DNA of 7,513 nucleotides from contig CAZPUJ010000177.1 in the NCBI GenBank assembly GCA_964589725.1, forward strand, positions 1 through 7,513, in the 5' to 3' direction. This stretch comes from CAYSHJ01 sp964589725 (lineage in GTDB: Bacteria > Planctomycetota > Planctomycetia > Planctomycetales > Planctomycetaceae). The position numbers and the translations under genes are program-made. Of the stretch, positions 6,272 through 7,513 are shown piece after piece. Numbering within the stretch: position 1 is the first letter of the stretch; every line of letters starts with the position of its first letter. The notes under the pieces are model-generated. The model worked only from the letters and a program-made list of their open reading frames with translations, was not told the DNA's origin and ran no database searches.

Positions 6272-7513
6272 ATGATGACTCCGAATCCGACGCCCGACGA
6301 TTCGCTCGACGATCGTATCGACGCGCTGTGCGACGCATTCGAGCTTGAGTGGCGCGCGGGGCGGCGGCCGGAGATTCAGAAGTATCTGGATCGCGTGCCG
6401 GTCTCGGAGCAAGCGGCGTTGCTGCGTGAGTTGATTGCGCTGGACGTTGAGTTCCGTGTTCAACAGGGAGAGTCGCCCGCTCGCGAGGACTACGGTCTGT
6501 TGGTTCTCGACAAACCATCGGTGCTGACCGAGTTCTTTCCGTCTGCCGAGAACATCACCAACTTCGCTGACCAATCGACTGTGCTGCCGAAAGAGCAGAG
6601 TTCCGTCTCGACCGATGCGGCTGCTGCTGAAGACAGTCCGGGACCGGTCAACCCCAGCGAAGTGGTCACGATCATTGGACGCGCGGACTCCGACACAGAT
6701 TCAAAAGGCACAGCACTCAGCAGACGATCCGCCGTCACACTCTCGATCCCCGGCTATGAAATTCTCTCTGAGCTTGGCCGTGGCGGAATGGGAGTCGTTT
6801 ACAAAGCTCAGCAACACATGCCGAAGCGCATCATCGCGCTGAAGATGGTGCTAGCTGCCGCTCATGCCGGCCCGGCCGAGCGAGCGCGGTTTCTGGCGGA
6901 AGCCGATGCCATTGCTCGGCTGCGACATCCGAATGTTGTGCAGGTCTATGAAGTCGGCCAGCACGACGGTCAGCCGTACTTCTCGCTGGAATACTGCGAG
7001 GGGGGATCGCTCGCCGAGAAACTCCGAGGCGGCCCGCTTCCGCCTGAGGACGCCGCCCGAATGCTGCGCACGATCGCCGAAGCCGTTCATGCCGCGCACT
7101 TGGCGGGAGTCGTGCATCGCGACCTGAAACCGGCCAACATTCTGCTTACCGTAGGTCAGGCTTTCCAGCCTGACTCACACGATGCTTCGAAGACGACGCG
7201 TGCGACTTCCCAAGGCAGGGTCAGGCTGGAAAGCCTGACCTACATCCCCAAAGTCACCGACTTCGGACTCGCCAAACAACAAGGGAGCGACCTGACCGCC
7301 AGCGGCGCGGTGATGGGGACTCCCAGCTACATGCCGCCCGAGCAAGCGTCGGGCAAAGAGCATGCGATCGGCCCCGCCGCCGACATCTACTCGCTGGGAG
7401 CGATCCTGTATTGCCTGCTCACCGGCCGCCCGCCGTTCCAAGCCGCCAGTGCGCTGGACACGTTGCTGCAAGTCTTGGAACAAGAACCGGTCTCGCTCCG
7501 CCAACTCAACGCC
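6272..7513 (+). CDS. Planctomycete-type serine/threonine protein kinase (3' partial)
   Basis: The frame is open to the last base, giving 414 residues without a stop. Residues 10-80 form a helical N-terminal region (LCDAFELEWRAG, IQKYLDRVP, ALLRELIALDVEFR, GESPAREDYG) found ahead of many planctomycete kinases. A Ser/Thr/Asp-rich linker runs from 81 to 158. The Hanks-type kinase domain starts near 161: glycine loop GRGGMGVVYKA (169-179), ATP-binding Lys191 in IALK, helix-C Glu210, HRDLKPAN (282-289) with catalytic Asp284, DFG (330-332), GTPSYMPPEQ (349-358, PPE instead of the usual APE), and DIYSLGAILYCLLTGRPPF (371-389). All catalytic residues are present, so activity is expected: transfer of phosphate from ATP to Ser/Thr. 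Codons 294-324 come from a 93-bp palindromic element between the catalytic loop and DFG. The part after the kinase domain is outside the window, so membrane segments or sensor domains cannot be judged. It is probably co-transcribed with the WD40 gene 28 bp upstream. Confidence 0.93.
   Translation, partial: MMTPNPTPDDSLDDRIDALCDAFELEWRAGRRPEIQKYLDRVPVSEQAALLRELIALDVEFRVQQGESPAREDYGLLVLDKPSVLTEFFPSAENITNFADQSTVLPKEQSSVSTDAAAAEDSPGPVNPSEVVTIIGRADSDTDSKGTALSRRSAVTLSIPGYEILSELGRGGMGVVYKAQQHMPKRIIALKMVLAAAHAGPAERARFLAEADAIARLRHPNVVQVYEVGQHDGQPYFSLEYCEGGSLAEKLRGGPLPPEDAARMLRTIAEAVHAAHLAGVVHRDLKPANILLTVGQAFQPDSHDASKTTRATSQGRVRLESLTYIPKVTDFGLAKQQGSDLTASGAVMGTPSYMPPEQASGKEHAIGPAADIYSLGAILYCLLTGRPPFQAASALDTLLQVLEQEPVSLRQLNA
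7151..7243. repeat. 93-bp inverted-repeat element inserted in frame in the kinase domain
   Basis: The left arm (7151-7174) and right arm (7220-7243) are perfect 24-bp reverse complements around a 45-bp centre. Each arm is also a hairpin: GTCAGGCT pairs with AGCCTGAC around a 4-nt loop (7155-7174 and 7220-7239). The element spans exactly 31 codons (294-324), encoding VGQAFQPD at one end and VRLESLTY at the other. Without it the kinase reads HRDLKPANILLT-IPKVTDFGLAK, close to the normal length for the turn between beta strands 7 and 8. From memory, the VGQAFQPD peptide recurs in planctomycete proteins, which suggests a dispersed MITE-like family. No transposase is seen, and no clear target duplication flanks it. 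Confidence 0.9.

Noticed and set aside
7175..7504. Minus-strand open frame of 109 codons opposite the kinase
   Set aside because: The + strand encodes DFG, GTPSYMPPEQ and later kinase motifs here. The VGQAFQPD string on the minus strand simply reflects the palindromic element.

Overview
The window reads as a GC-rich bacterial chromosome segment, most likely from a planctomycete (phylum Planctomycetota). This is an inference. It rests on a serine/threonine kinase with the helical N-terminal region typical of that phylum, a large exported WD40 protein with a planctomycete-style C-terminal tail, secreted conserved proteins of unknown function, and palindromic repeats, one of which encodes the VGQAFQPD peptide seen in planctomycete proteins. 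All six genes are on the + strand. No tRNA, rRNA, CRISPR array, transposase or phage gene is visible.

Layout. Positions 3-854 hold the 3' part of a gene with two tandem DUF3179-like units. Positions 855-1090 are intergenic and carry a perfect 23-bp inverted repeat. Positions 1091-3690 hold three closely spaced genes that could form one operon: a rhomboid-fold membrane protein with a C-terminal zinc-ribbon-like module (1091-1921), a cysteine-rich secreted protein of unknown function (1947-3071), and a small secreted conserved protein (3130-3690). Positions 3691-3951 are intergenic and hold a small hairpin and a large two-level GC-rich palindrome. Positions 3952-6243 encode an exported protein with about 14 WD40 repeats, probably two seven-bladed propellers. 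A serine/threonine kinase begins 28 bp later and runs off the end of the window (6272-7513).

The WD40 and kinase genes are probably co-transcribed, and both classes are expanded in planctomycetes. A functional partnership is possible, but the sequence does not show it: the WD40 protein looks exported, while the visible part of the kinase is cytoplasmic. The strong ribosome binding sites at 1934, 3117 and 3941 fix three starts; the rhomboid-like gene has no clear one.

The most notable observation is a 93-bp inverted-repeat element inside the kinase catalytic domain. It lies between the HRDLKPAN loop and the DFG motif, starts exactly on a codon boundary, and is read in the only forward frame that its left arm leaves free of stops. 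I see no clearly new multi-gene system. The interest lies in the repeat elements, including two inside coding sequence, and in an apparently non-catalytic rhomboid.
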